This document shows, piece by piece, positions 13,811 to 25,930 of a stretch of 64,000 nt of DNA. Position 1 is the first letter of the stretch, and each line of letters begins with the position of its first letter. This DNA comes from Thuidium tamariscinum (taxonomy: Eukaryota > Streptophyta > Bryopsida > Hypnales > Thuidiaceae), in assembly GCA_947034885.2 (NCBI GenBank), contig OX344753.2, forward strand, positions 62,001-126,000, in the 5' to 3' direction. Under the pieces are notes generated by a model. The model saw only the letters and a program-made list of their open reading frames with translations. It made no database searches and was not told the DNA's origin. A program made the position numbers and the translations under genes.

Positions 13811-15269
13811 TTGCATCTTTAAAAATTTGTAACTAATTCATAATGTGTCAAAAAAGTATGGAACGACTTGTGTTTTGATCCATAGTCCTTCACAAATGTG
13901 CCAAAAATTGTTGTCCATTTTCTACAGTTGATATGCCAGAGAGCTTTCTCTTAGGTGTAACTTAAGTAGGTACATCCAAAAAAGCCACATTCCTAAAAGT
14001 GCCATCTACAATGTGCATACATTTCCAAAATCAATCATGTTCACAGACTGTAGATGACACTTTCAAAAACTAACTTTGACTGTTAATAACTTTTGCATAT
14101 GGTATCCAAATCCACTGTTCTTTGGTGCGTTGCAACATGCTTTTACTTGCCTACAAGACTACATAAAAATCTGAACAAGCTAATAATAGTAACTAGGCAC
14201 TGTATGAATAACTGGCACTTTGGGGTTTACCCACCTTAAGTTAACAGAACTACAGCATCCATCATGTAACATGAGGAGAGGGAAAATCTGTCAACCCAGT
14301 TGACCACCCCGAGAAAAAACACAAGCTCAGGCAGAGTATCTATCGAATACACTAATTCTAATAATACACTACTCTACTGTACTTGTATTAAAAGAAGAGA
14401 AAGGAACATGAGGCTACTCATCATTTATTACTTGTTGTTAAGGGTAGGGTCATTTTTCTAAATTCGATTAGACGGTGGAACTCAGGTCAGTTAACTTACT
14501 CCATTGACGGTAGGCAACAATGGCAAGGGAGAACGGAAGGTCTTAAAAAACCAAAAACCAAAAACCAAAGGAACATTCCTTTTTCCATATTCCCCAATCG
14601 TGCAACTCAAAAGGAAAACATTTCCAAGTTTTTTTGTTTTTTTGGCACAAATATTATCAAGATATTTTGAGTTTGTTTTTCTGGGCACTCAACACCTGTT
14701 CACTCAGTTGTGTGCCGTGTTCCCTTGCCACCAGGGCCCTCAATCAGCTCCGTGAACTGAAGATATTTGACGGGGTTCTCCACGTTCCCTGCACCTGTTC
14801 CCCAACGTGTCAAAGCATCCCAAGACCCAAGCTGAACTGATGAAGCCCTGCCCGGCCCGACCCGACCCGACCCGCTCTGACGGACTCTTCCGCAATTCTA
14901 CTCAATGTCGCCCTCCCTCCCTGCCAGTGTGTCAGCTTTGTAAAGAAACGGACAGACAGACGCCAGGCGCAGGAAGAATATCAAAGGGAAGGGAGGGAGG
15001 CAGGCAGGCTGGCCCCAATGATAACTTACATCAAGCGGATGAAAAAGGGCGATGAAAAAGATGATTGGGGTTGGTTAAAAATTAAGTAACCCCCAGTCTT
15101 GGGTAAAACGCTGTAATTTTTTATTTTTCACACAAAATTTTTTTTGCAAATTTTGAATTCATATTTGCGATTAGAGACCGCAAATTAGCTGGGGGGTGAA
15201 GAAAGTAGGGATGATCAGGGCCCAAACTAGGGGGCTTTTTGTTTTGATTGCACCTCTGGTAAAACATGG
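13811..15269. other. Gene-free stretch, partly GC-richer
   Basis: Positions about 14,200-15,080 are less AT-rich than their surroundings and contain a short CCCGACCCGA run near 14,860. Overlapping open frames of up to 83 codons occur but share no family features and overlap one another on both strands, so I do not call a gene. Confidence 0.4.
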
Positions 15270-16250
15270 TAAGGCCGAGCGAGGGGGCCAATCCACCCAG
15301 ATCGTTGAGATGCAGGACACTAACGTAGAACCACCTATACCCGATCACTTAAGCAATTGTAGAACATATCATGAGTAATATGAAGCTATGAAAATTTTTC
15401 TCATGTAGAAAGATAGGAAAGATTGGGATTGCAAATTTTTCATAATTTTATTCTCAAAACTGAAATTACCATGATTTTTAGAAGCCAAAAAGTGCTTTGA
15501 ACTCATAGCCAATGTCTAGAGTCTTCTAATTCGGATCATAGCCAAAGATTACTTTGCCAATCAGTACTTTCCACACACTTTTATGACACTTTTGGGACAT
15601 GTGTCATGACCTTATTAGTTCCAAAGGGAAAAAGTACATTCCAAGCTTTGATTGTAAATCTCTTCTAACCTTGGTTGGAAATAGCCATATCCTATACATT
15701 GGGTATGGGTCCTTGGTCGGGAATAGGTGGTTCTACCTTAAATCCTCCATTCGAAGTGGGCCCATCAGGGTAAATTTTGGGTTCCATTAGAGGGGATTTG
15801 AGGCCTCTAAAGGGCCGTTTTCAGGGTTGTTCCCCGAAATTGTTCCCGTAACTACTGGCCACTGTTAGGTCAGTATTTATCCAAATAAATAAAAATTAGG
15901 AGGTCCTGAAATATGAAAAAACAAAACTGAAGATTTTTATTTTTATTTTTTAAATTTAATGACGTGGCACTCTCTCAACCATGTAGGATTCCTATTCCCA
16001 CCACAAAAATTGCTTTCCCACAGTCTTCCAATGGCCTCAAAAATCCCCTAATGTCTAAGATAAATGTGAAAAAAGTCCCCTATTTTGGATCGTGTTTTAG
16101 ACCTCCCCAACCGAATCTAGGGGCTTTGATTTACAAAAAATAAAAAATTCTTGCATTTTCCATCGGGGTAAATTCACCTTGTTGGGCCCACTACAAACGG
16201 AGGATTTAGTGTCCTGCAATTGAGATTGCCTGTGTTTATAAGGTGACGCA
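15270..16250. mobile_element. Long-inverted-repeat element, interrupted by a nested TA-flanked element
   Basis: The left arm (about 15,300-15,322 continuing at 15,739-15,775) and right arm (about 16,165-16,225) are inverted copies centred on GTGGGCCCA, GGGTAAATT and GGATTTAGTGTCCTGCA. The left arm is split by the 416-bp element at 15,323. Related copies lie at 19,011-19,268 and as fragments at 1-200, 3,480-3,665 and 28,640-28,790. No coding capacity. Confidence 0.6.
15323..15738 (+). mobile_element. TA-flanked miniature inverted-repeat element, copy 1
   Basis: Left end ACGTAGAACCACCTATACCC and right end GGGAATAGGTGGTTCTACCT form inverted repeats of about 20 bp, flanked by TA on both sides. 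TA flanks and a noncoding 0.4-kb body fit a mariner/Stowaway-type element. It sits inside an arm of the element at 15,270-16,250; the intact opposite arm shows the unoccupied target. Other copies are at 29,227, 59,429 and 61,225. Confidence 0.8.
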
Positions 16251-19010
16251 GGTGTACTATCATGTGAACCTAGGAGTGTGAGCCCATGAACCGAGAAGAC
16301 TATATAACTATAGTATAAGGTAGAACCACTCATAACTAATCAAATAAGGAATCTAGACATGATCTAGAGTAGTGGAAGACAAAGCAAGTAGTTTTAGAGG
16401 TGCAATGATAGAAATGATGAGGATTGCAAGACCTTTGGTAATTTTATCACGTGAATTGAACTTACTACAAATTTTGAAAGGCAAAATGTATGTCAGACCA
16501 ATACCCAATCTCTTAGTTCATCTAATTTCAATGATCGAAAAAAAAAAATTTCCACTCACTACTTTCTACTTTGTTGCATACTACTTTGGGACACATGTCA
16601 TGAAATTTTAGTCCCAACTTTGAAAAAAAAAAAATTGGAATCCCAAAGTTTATACTAAACAAATTAATTTTCTTGGCTCCTCTATGAAGACTTTTGAAAG
16701 AAGGTTCACTTGTGAGTATATAATCTATAAGCCTAGGATTATAGGAGTCTATGATATTATAGACACCTTCTATGGTTATAGGTGTTTATGTTATAGACTA
16801 TTTTAATGTTATAGAGTACCTATAGTATAAATACACATGTTATAAACACCTTCAAATGGTTGTAGGTACCTACCTACCTAGTAGGGTGAAGGTTTGTAGC
16901 TCACATCTTAGTGTAGTAGCCTTGCGAAAGCTGAAACCAAGATTAGTAGCAAAATTGCATTAGCATTGTTTGAACATTTCTATTGCAATTTCTATTTTTT
17001 AAAGTCTTGCATGTATTTACTAGTAGTAAATAGTTCAATGGATGCAAAATGCAAAGACACTACTAGTAGCAATGTTGCATCCAACTATAGTTATATGAAT
17101 TGCTTTGTTGGACAAATCCATTGTTTTAGTGGAATAGATAGAAACAACAAAAATACATTACATTATAGTATTACATAAAAAATAAAGCAAAAGAAGAATC
17201 AAGAAGAATTATTTCTTAAAACTCATACAAACTATATTTTAAATAGCAAAAATTATACGAGAGAAATACAAAATAAGAAGTTCAAAATTGGAATTGAAAT
17301 TTTAAACTAGATGTATAACAAAGTTGAATACTTTTAGTAAATGTAGGATGTATCATAGTTAGAATGGGTGACAATTTTGTTTGAAATGGATACTTTATAT
17401 ATTCTTGAGTATAAAAGTTGATACAAAGTTTGAATTTTGAATAAATCTAAACAAAATTTGAAGAAAATAAACACATTCCATGTATTGGAAAATCTTGGAA
17501 TTTTTATGATGAAAAATATAAATAAATTTTTTTGGAGATGAAAAGTCTATATTATTGTATTAACAAAATAGAGGGGGGGGGCATAGATCTAGACAATGGA
17601 TAGTGCTAGATAAGTGATTCACTTAAGTGATTTCATTGAACCCCCTTCTCCCATAAAGCTTCTTCAATCTTTTGTAGCAATAAATCATATTTTCAATCAA
17701 CATTTTTTCACTTGCCTTTTTCTCATGAGTACCAAGGTTTTAGCATTTGGTACCACAAATAAGAAACATCTCATCAACAAACCTCTATTTCATCCATAAA
17801 GGTCTATGTATTCTACATCAAACTTTTTAAATATCCAAAACCTTTTCTTCAATGCCTACAATCTTTTCTAGAGTGTCCATAACATTGTCCTCTGATTCTG
17901 GAAATCGATAACTAAAAAGAAATTGTCATTCATCAATGAAGTGAATCAATAAAATCACCATTATTTCTAGAGATATAATCCTATCTACTAGGGTGATGCC
18001 CTCAAGACTTTTATGTGTCTCCTTGTGACAAAGTTTGGAAACTCAAAGAAATGAAGAGGGACAAGTGGTTTCTAATTCCTAGTTCCTATATAAGGTTCAA
18101 ATGATGCTAATATGTTTTCCCTTGTATTTTGATTTTGGCCCACAAATTCTATGCTAAACTTCTTATTATTTCATGTTTGATGTTTTTATTCTACTCCGCA
18201 AATTCTACTTGCTACAAATTCATGATTTTAGAAGTCAAAATACTCAAATTTCCTACAAAATGTTCAATCTTTTCTACAAGTTCTAATCATAAATTCAATC
18301 AACATTTTTCTCAAGGATTTAATACGAATGTGGATTTTTCATTTGGATTCATTGTTGTCTCACAGCTTCATCTAAAACTGCTAGATTTGGAACTTGTTCC
18401 TCACTAAGTGTGTGTCCTACAATCATACACTATATAGGAGAGGGCTTATAAATTGTGCAAGATTTTGTACATGTCCACTAGAAGGCTCTAAAATGGATAA
18501 CTTAGTTGATTGTGAGAAAATGAATTGTGGATTATATTGAAGCATGCTCAGATTTGGTTCTTACTAATTGAATGGATGGTTTCAGAGTCCCAATGGATTC
18601 ATTCCTAACTAAGTGGATAGGTATCTAGTGATTATATTCAAAATAAGAATTGGTTGTTGAACTACCTTCTTTCAAGTGTTAAAAACTCTGAAAGAAATAT
18701 TTAGAAACAAACCCTATTACTTTTTACATGTTGCAGTGCTAGTTTTTGAACCAAACTAGATTTTTTTCTAAACTATGCATGTATAGGTTTGCAAGGCCTA
18801 TTGGTCACAAATTAGGCCCTATGCCAAACTATGTTTGAAAATTCATAACTAATTCAATAATTCTTCAAAAAAATATGAAATGACTTGTGTTAGATTCCTC
18901 ATCTATTTCTCCTTGACTGGAAAATATGCTAGAAATATTCCCATCTCAGGAAATACATGGAAAAGGCAGTCTAGCTCTTAAATGAGCGGTTTTTGAGCAT
19001 CCTTGCAGAA
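16251..19010. other. AT-rich gene-free stretch
   Basis: Positions 16,318 to about 16,640 are a truncated copy of the TA-flanked element (TA then AGGTAGAACCACT). Positions 16,700-16,870 carry many 'ttatag' phrases, also seen at 44,400-44,520. An 8-base G run is at about 17,573. Positions 18,820-18,960 resemble part of the family at 56,463. Open frames of 60-92 codons here have no family features. Confidence 0.45.
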
Positions 19011-19268
19011 CGTTAAATCATACCATCAAAGGTGGGCCCAACGGGATAAATCTCATTTTACTAGGGGTTGACAAGGGTTTGGGGTTTTATATTTGTGTGG
19101 TTTTTTTTTGGTAAGTTTGGGGTCACCCGAGCTAATTTGGGGTCTCTGATTCTGAATCTGAATTCTGAATTTGAAAAAAATAAAGAATGCGAAAAATAAA
19201 AAATTTCAGTGTTTTCCCTTGGGTAAATCCAGCCTTGCGGGGCCCACCTTCAATGGTATGATTTAACG
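19011..19268. mobile_element. Foldback element with about 45-bp inverted repeats
   Basis: The left end CGTTAAATCATACCAT is repeated inverted at the right end as ATGGTATGATTTAACG, and similarity continues inward through GGTGGGCCC for about 45 bp. It is 258 bp long and noncoding. It belongs with the interrupted element at 15,270-16,250. The flanks are similar but not identical, so no target duplication length can be read. Confidence 0.75.
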
Positions 19269-20858
19269 CTGCACAGCCTCCTCCCTTGATGTGCAGGAAG
19301 AGAGACACTTCCCAACTGAATTTGCTTTGTGACATTCCTCCGTGACTGTGTTGCCATGGCGGACTCTTCTCCAAGTCAAGGTCTGTGGCTCCCTGTGGCT
19401 TCGGTTTGCCTCCGCCTGTCTTTTTTTAGCCCTTTGACTGGACGCAATTACATAGCTTCTGAAACTGGAAAAGTGTCCCATACAAACAGCCAGTGGGGCT
19501 CCATAGCCACTGAGATCCTGGGTGGGTGCCTCCCGCCCCTCCGTTGCATGTCTCATTTGGGTGGACTAGCTGAACTTCCTTGACCACTCTGTCATTAATT
19601 TTCACTTCCACAGTGTTAGTGTGTTACTCTGGGTTTCCGTCCTTGCAAAATAGGATCCCCTTCCATTTCACGACCAACTTGTTAAGCCCCAATTATCATG
19701 TGACTAGCAACCTTGCAACTGGAGTGATTATTACATTATTATATGTTTGCACTTGGTGTTAAGGGTGATGTTTGTAATGTGAATCTAGTCTTTCAAAGTA
19801 GGTCTCAAACTTCTTTCTAAAGTAGAACAATCTTACAACAACATGGTCCAACAATGCAATGAAGCAAATCAATGGAAGACATTCTTTTGACAAACAAGAT
19901 CAACGAGCACTGAACCTTTCGACTGGTGTTGCTTGACCTTGTTGCTAGTGGAGCCCTCAGTACAACACTCTTCAACACCAATTGCAAGTATACATGACCA
20001 TAGGTAACTTACTAAGGGAGAGACACCCAATGGTGTCTCTATATCCAATGCCTTCCGTTTCTACAGCACACAATCATTTTAGGCTATAAATGTAGATAGG
20101 CAGTACATGGCTTATTTCTTTTGACCTAAAACAACAAGCAGTCTACAATCCTGCTACATTTATGTTTTAGAATGAACGACTAACTTTGAAATGGACGGCA
20201 TTGGGTGCAAGTGCGCCATTGGGTGCCTCTCCCGTAATTACAACTGGATCCTTTGCTATTTGGGGAGTTTGTCAGCCAGGCTGAGTGGTGTTGTACTTGG
20301 AAGAGCAGAATTGTGCAAGTTGGTCCCCACCAATCAGCCCGCCATTGATTCTTGCCATTGATATTGTACCCTATGTGGAGCAGGACCGGTAGTAGTAATG
20401 CTTACCCTTTCGGCCCCTGGTGGTCGGTCTTTGTCAGAATGCTCATGTGCAGTGGCTGGGCGGGGGGACATCAAAACTCCTGCTTAGCTGTTTCAAGAAA
20501 GAAGGAAAAAAAAAAATCCGGACACACTTCAACGACATCCATCCATTCAGAACAAGTCTCGCATAGGGTACTACCATTCACTTGTACATGTTCCGTACTG
20601 CACTTAAGTTACTGCAAACAGAGTCTAAAAGAGAGAAAACTGCAGTGGAATAAGTTCCATCCATCCATCAACTGTTTTTCTGTTCCATTTTTGCAGAACA
20701 GAACTCACACAGCTCAATTTCATCCACAGAAAATCATGAAATTTATGGAGTAGGAGCATTGAGTGGTAAGCCATGGGTCTGTCTTTCACATAAGGTAACT
20801 CAACCTATGACAAGCCCAATGAAAGCCAGCTTTCTAAATGCAAAATGGTACCAACTTA
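19269..20858. other. Gene-free stretch, moderately GC-richer
   Basis: This stretch has several open frames of 60-133 codons on both strands overlapping each other, including one at 20,352-20,753. None shows a recognisable domain or coding-like bias, and I do not call a gene. It could be the remains of an old gene or of a transcribed noncoding region. Confidence 0.4.
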
Positions 20859-20989
20859 GAGCATCCCCATGCTTGCTCTTCAAATGCCACACTTTAAACA
20901 TTCTGGACCATTGATCTTGCTCTGACAAGGAAGATCAATGACCCACAATGTTTAAAGTGTTGGTTTGAAGAACAGGCATGGGGATGCTC
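20859..20989. mobile_element. Tourist-like miniature element, 131 bp, TTA target duplication
   Basis: Ends are GAGCATCCCCATGC and GCATGGGGATGCTC, flanked on both sides by TTA. The two halves pair along almost the whole length, making a single long hairpin. TTA/TAA duplications are the hallmark of PIF/Harbinger-derived elements. Confidence 0.85.
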
Positions 20990-22761
20990 TTAGTGGTGTC
21001 CATTCCAATTTTGAAATGTGCACCACTAGAATAATTTAGCCTGTGATGGGTTGGACTGTCATAGGCTGAGTTACCTTATTATGTACTGCCTTTGGTTCTA
21101 TTATTATTATTGCTGGCCTCTGGCTTTTCTTTCTTCTAGAGTGGTAATATATTGGTGGCTGGCGGGATTATCTGGCCTTTGCTAGCTGTTGCTGTTGCCA
21201 GCCTTGCCTTTGTTTGTGGGTTGGTGAGAGTGGATGGGGAAAGTGGGATGGTCGGCTCCGTTGGCCACTCACTTGGACTCACTGCCAAATCGAAATCCTT
21301 GGACGCAAAGCAATTGCATTCTGTCACAGACTTTGGGTACGTAACTTAACTTACATAAGGTAGGAGGCTCTTTAATGGAGCATCTAAGGAAAAAAAAGGC
21401 TTCTCCTTGGGAATCACTGGAGGCAACCATTTGGGGAAATTTGTGGCATAGGAAGAAGTGGCAAATCAATCAGTGGCTGATTTTTTTGAAATTTTTCAAG
21501 TGAAACTGAATTAACTATATATAGAATTTTAAAGTGAGTATGCAATAGGGTGCTAGTACTGCTCCATAGCATGCCTTTGAATTGAACAAACATATCCAAA
21601 AAGTGAATACAGTGGTACCTCCCATGATTCATGGAAGTCTTAAATTAAATTTCAAGCACTTCATTAATTGCAGTGTTTTTTTAAACTAAACTAACCAATC
21701 ACTGCATTACTTCAAGCTACACTCATGAGAGGAGCAAATATGAAGACAGCATTGTCCTAAAAAGAAACACTATTGTTGCCCTTTCTTGGCTGTGGAAAAA
21801 GTGATCCATTCCCCAAACCTTCTCGCACGGTTTATGCTTGCCTATATGGTGCCTATATGGTCCATTGAAAATGACCCTCAGAAATTTGAGCCTCCTACCT
21901 TACACAAGGTCAAATTGGATGGGGATTCGGAAATTGACAAAGTGGCATCTTGGAAATCTTTTTCTGGGGAGGGATTTGTGTGGGGTTAAAAATTAGATAG
22001 ATGGTTTGGTTCAAGATGACCCTAAACTATTAGATGATGGTGGAGAGGTACCCAAATAGAATGGCGTAGTTGCGAGTTTGAAACCTAGCAGTGACAAGTG
22101 ATTTACTTGGCATGAAAGAAGCCATGTCTGCTTGACAAAAATCAATGTTCTTCAACACACTTGCTTCAATAAAAAAATAAAAAAAGATAGATGGGTCTAC
22201 ATTATGCTTTATCAAATGAATAGAAGGGTCTGATTGGTTAAATCCACAATTGAAGCTAGTTGAGGAGCCATCACTATAACAATAAGTCAATTTTGTTAAT
22301 TGTAGGGGTCTCCTTTTCAAGGATGCAATAGGGCCTCTTGCCTCATTAGTATGGCCCATGCCAATTGGAAAAATATTGTGCTCAAAGTTGGATTGTGTTT
22401 TTTTTAGTAAATTTTCACTAAATACCAATGCAAAATTTTATGTAGGAAATATTTGGTAAGATATTCTTTCTTTTTTAGCTGATGAAATTGATAAACTCTT
22501 TCCTAAATCTTGAAATAGTAACATTCTATTTGGAATGAATATACACTCTTTTGGGTGTGTAAATCAATAATCATCAATATATTGCACATTTCATCCATTT
22601 TCATGAATGCAAATAGCTTCATCATTCCAATGGAGATAACTTTTTACATTGCCTTCAATAAGAGAGTGTTGGTGTGAATAATGACCAAATAGAAATTGTT
22701 CTTTAGGTTAACAAGTTTGAACCAAGGGAGGTTTCTCAAAGGAAATTTTATATTAATATTA
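20990..22761. other. Gene-free stretch
   Basis: Frames of 63-132 codons occur on both strands (for example 21,152-21,349 and 22,030-22,428), but no motif, signal peptide with a following domain, or paralogue in the window supports any of them as a gene. Confidence 0.4.
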
Positions 22762-23054
22762 GGGGAGGACACTTCCCGTTTTGTTAATAACCTACGTGCG
22801 GCAAAAGATAGGGTACATTTAAATAATCTTGGGTAAAATTTATAAGAAATTTATATATAAAATAGGGGACATTAAAAAGGCAAAGTGTTTTAAAAATAAA
22901 ATAGGGATGATAATATGGCTGATTTTTCCGCTTTATGGTAAAATAGGGGCTCTTTTAATGTTGCCAAGTAATGATTACAAGTAATTGATAGCCCCCCTAA
23001 AAATACCCCACCACCGCACGTGGGTCCCCCAAATACACAAGAAGTGTCCTCCCC
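22762..23054. mobile_element. Miniature inverted-repeat element, about 293 bp
   Basis: The left end GGGGAGGACACTTC returns inverted as GAAGTGTCCTCCCC at the right end. Imperfect pairing continues inward for roughly 45 bp through TACGTGCGG/CCGCACGTG. Noncoding. The immediate flanks do not match, so the target duplication is unclear. Confidence 0.75.
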
Positions 23055-23755
23055 GGGTATCAATAGAGAAATGATATTTGACTTCTACTTCCAATTAGAG
23101 ATCAATTTTCAACTCACTTTGTTCAACACTCCAAATACACATAATTCAACTTCAATGACACTAATCCAATTAACTCATAAAGATCCAACAATTTTGACAA
23201 TTATAGCAATTTCAATTTGGCTTAAAGACAATTACACAAAAAAAACTCTTAAATCCAATACAAATTTTCCTATGTATAGGAATTTTTTTTTAAAGGATTC
23301 CATATTTTTCCAAAATTTTATTTTCCAAAATATAATTATCATGAATTTCTTAGGTGAAGATTTAGTTTATTCCATACTAATCTAATAGGTCTTCCTATAT
23401 CTAACCAAGGACTAGTAAAGCTGGATGCAAAATCAAGAGTACTTCATTGCCATTTTAGATAATTGTAGTACTAACCTAGAGTATTTCAACTCCAACTACC
23501 ACCTTAATTACCAAGCACGAGTCCTATACCTAATCGCAATTTATTAGAAATAAACCATTAAACCTTGCGGAAAACCTTGCCATAATGGAGGGTGATTAGG
23601 AATGGGTTGTTGGCTTGTGTATGAAGTATGATGTAAAGCACTCATCTTCTTCAAACAATTCCTATAATTAACTATTGAATGCACTTGAGGGGATCCTTAA
23701 ATAAACCTCTTTAACCATTAATTGGATTGAGAAAAATGTCTGATTGTGACATGGT
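23055..23755. other. AT-rich gene-free stretch
   Basis: A 121-codon open frame at 23,020-23,385 overlaps the end of the preceding element and is low in complexity; I do not accept it as a gene. Nothing else is visible. Confidence 0.45.
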
Positions 23756-23951
23756 CACTATAAGAAACTCATGTTTTAAGTGATGGATTTTAGGTGACAT
23801 CCAATGTAGTAACTCATTTTTTTATGTCAACAATGATGTCCGCCATAACATCTTAATGTTATAGCGGACATCATTGTTGACATAAAAAAATGAGTTGCTA
23901 CATTGGATGTTACTTAAAATTCGTCACCTAAAACATGAGTTTCTTATAGTA
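23756..23951. mobile_element. CACTA-type miniature element 1, 196 bp, GGT target duplication
   Basis: The left end is CACTATAAGAAACTCATG and the right end CATGAGTTTCTTATAGTA; the direct repeat GGT lies on both sides. A three-base duplication with CACTA-type ends is diagnostic of En/Spm-like elements. The whole element folds into one hairpin: the arms pair through TGATGTCCGCTATAACAT-type sequence to the centre. Confidence 0.9.
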
Positions 23952-24142
23952 GGTAATGAAGCTTGCAGAATGGAAGAGATTAAAAAACAACAAAGAAGAA
24001 GAAATGAAAGGATGTAAGTTCTAGGAAGAGAGATGGTTAAGCTGGATTCTTTGAAGAACTACTAGAAGAGGTAGCAAATTTGGAATTAAACCACGTTGAG
24101 TTTATTTACTCCAAGATGTCACTAATTATATATCACCTTTAG

Positions 24143-24955
24143 GTCGACCCTACCACCTTCATCCCTCCAACCTTCATTGGAGACTCTTTACATGAGTGTG
24201 TGGTGAAATGGAACACATATTTGCCAGGTAAGTTTTTGCACCTATTCATTTTTGCTCTTTTTACTTATTCTTACATCTAGTTTATAGCTATAACAAGTAA
24301 CAAGTGTCTTTGTGTTCGTATACAAGTGTATGTGTTGAAGATCTTTGTGCCGAGCCATTTTCAGTGATACCAATGAACAACACATTCAAAGAGTGGGTTG
24401 TTGTTGTTCGTGTAGAGCTTAAGCAAGGGAGGCTCACACCTGTGTGCAAGCAAGTCGAGAATTTGCACACTATAAGAAACCTATGTTTTAGATGACGGAT
24501 TTTAGGTGACATCCAATGATACAAACTGTACTTTTATGTCCAAACTAACATCCGCCATAACATCAAGATGTTATGGCGGACATTAGTTTGGACATAAAAA
24601 CACGGATTGCATAATTGAATGTCACCTAAAATTTGTCATTTAAAACACAAGTTTCTTATAGGGGCAACAAGGCGCCGTTGAAGTTGAAGAAACATTGGCG
24701 AGAAAGGATACCAAGTGTAAGTTGTTGGTTGCAGATGCTATGGAATCGACCTTTGTTAAGATGCAATTGGTGGCTTCAAAGGCCAAGAGGGATGAACAAT
24801 GTAGATTTAAACAACTTGAAGAGATTGTTCAACTTCTTACCACCCAACAAAAAATGGATAAGTAAGACACAAGCCGTACAGGCCCGTGTTGAAATGAGAC
24901 ATCAAGAGGGGAGAGCAGAACTGCTTCACTGCGTGTCAAAATTGAATCATCGTGT
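24143..24955 (+). pseudogene. Broken gene remnant of unknown function, split by a CACTA-type insertion
   Basis: I do not recognise the family. A probable exon lies at 24,143-24,227, bounded by CTTTAG before it and a consensus GTAAGT donor after it, and reads through FIGDSLHECVVKWNTYLP. A second coding block runs from about 24,305 (after CAAG) to 24,467, with the phrase FKEWVVVVRVELKQGR. The frame is then interrupted by a 196-bp miniature element. Removing that element and one copy of the GCA duplication rejoins the frame exactly, after which it continues to 24,864 with a charged, helix-like phrase CRFKQLEEIVQLLTTQQ. Beyond that, coding-like sequence continues in another frame (QAVQARVEMRHQEGRAEL), indicating a frameshift around 24,850. 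A third miniature element begins at 24,957. The exon structure implies a host gene or an exon-bearing transposon gene. Confidence 0.55.
24468..24663. mobile_element. CACTA-type miniature element 2, 196 bp, GCA target duplication
   Basis: Ends are CACTATAAGAAACC and GTTTCTTATAGGG, flanked by GCA on both sides. It has the same length as element 1 and the same hairpin plan (GACATCCAATGAT arm, CGCCATAACATC centre). It interrupts the reading frame of the surrounding gene remnant. Confidence 0.9.
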
Positions 24956-24956
24956 G

Positions 24957-25130
24957 CATTATAAGAAACTCATGTTTTAGGTGATGGATTTTAGGTGACA
25001 TGCAATATAGCAACACATGTTTTTATGTCACCAAAGATATTTGCCACAACATCTTGATGTTATGGTGGACATCATTAACCTAAAAACACGAGTTGTTACA
25101 TTAGATGTCATCTAAAATCCGTCACCATGA
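24957..25130. mobile_element. CACTA-type miniature element 3, right end lost
   Basis: It starts CATTATAAGAAACTCATG and follows the same hairpin plan as elements 1 and 2, but the pairing breaks off near AATCCGTCACC and the terminal CTTATAGTG is missing. Confidence 0.8.
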
Positions 25131-25158
25131 CAATGATGTCTTCTTCAAGACACTTTGT

Positions 25159-25340
25159 CACTAGTAGAAAAACAGCGACCAAATTAACAAAACATCAACA
25201 ATTTTCTGTTAAATTTTGTTGATTTGGATACTAGCACTGACAACATCAACAAGTTTTTGTTCATTTTGTATATATTAACAAAAGTGTGTCATTGTTTTTG
25301 TTGATGAATAGTGCAATGACAAAATCAACAAAAAAATGTT
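25159..25340 (+). mobile_element. Left end of a larger CACTA-type element
   Basis: CACTAGTAGAAAAACAGCGA matches the typical terminus of plant CACTA transposons. The next 170 bp carry repeated subterminal phrases of the AACATCAACAA/TTGTTGATTT type, as expected near such an end. I find no matching right end or transposase within the window, so it is truncated or very degraded. Confidence 0.6.
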
Positions 25341-25930
25341 ATATTTTTAAAGAATTTGGTGGAATCCTTTATAATTAGAAGTTCGTGAAGTCCATTATAA
25401 CTAATTATAACAAACTAAGAAATAGAACATCAAATTCAAATTTTATTCAAATATTTCATATATAAAATATAATACTATTTTGAATTTTCATTAGAATTCT
25501 AATGGAACTCAATATCTATATCAAATTGCATGCAAATAACTTGATCATGTTTGAATTTTATATTGTATAGCACTAAAATTTGAATAGTTTCAAGGCAAAT
25601 TGAACTATTGAATATTATTATTCAAATTTATAAAACTAAAATTTTAAAATTTTATTACATATTGACAATCATGTCATAGCCATTTCTAAATATTAAATTA
25701 TGTATTCAAAATATACTACAATCAAATTATATACATCTATAGCTAACTATTTATGTATATTTCTTTATATCTTTATATTTTTATCTTTTTCTATATAAAT
25801 TTGACCATAGGATATAATTTGACTACATATTGTGTAAAAATTTCAAAAGAAAATAGGAATTAAATTACATTTGCAATATATTACTGTAGACAGGCTTATT
25901 TTTCTGGTTTAAATTTTGTTTTTGGTAAAT
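25341..25930. other. AT-rich gene-free stretch
   Basis: No gene or repeat boundary is visible. Confidence 0.5.

Noticed and set aside
20352..20753. 133-codon open frame
   Set aside because: No recognisable domain, no paralogue, and competing frames overlap it. I saw no splice-site context supporting an exon.
24633..24980. 115-codon open frame as the true gene product
   Set aside because: It starts inside the miniature element and uses a different frame from the one restored when the element is removed; only its last part (after about 24,850) looks coding.
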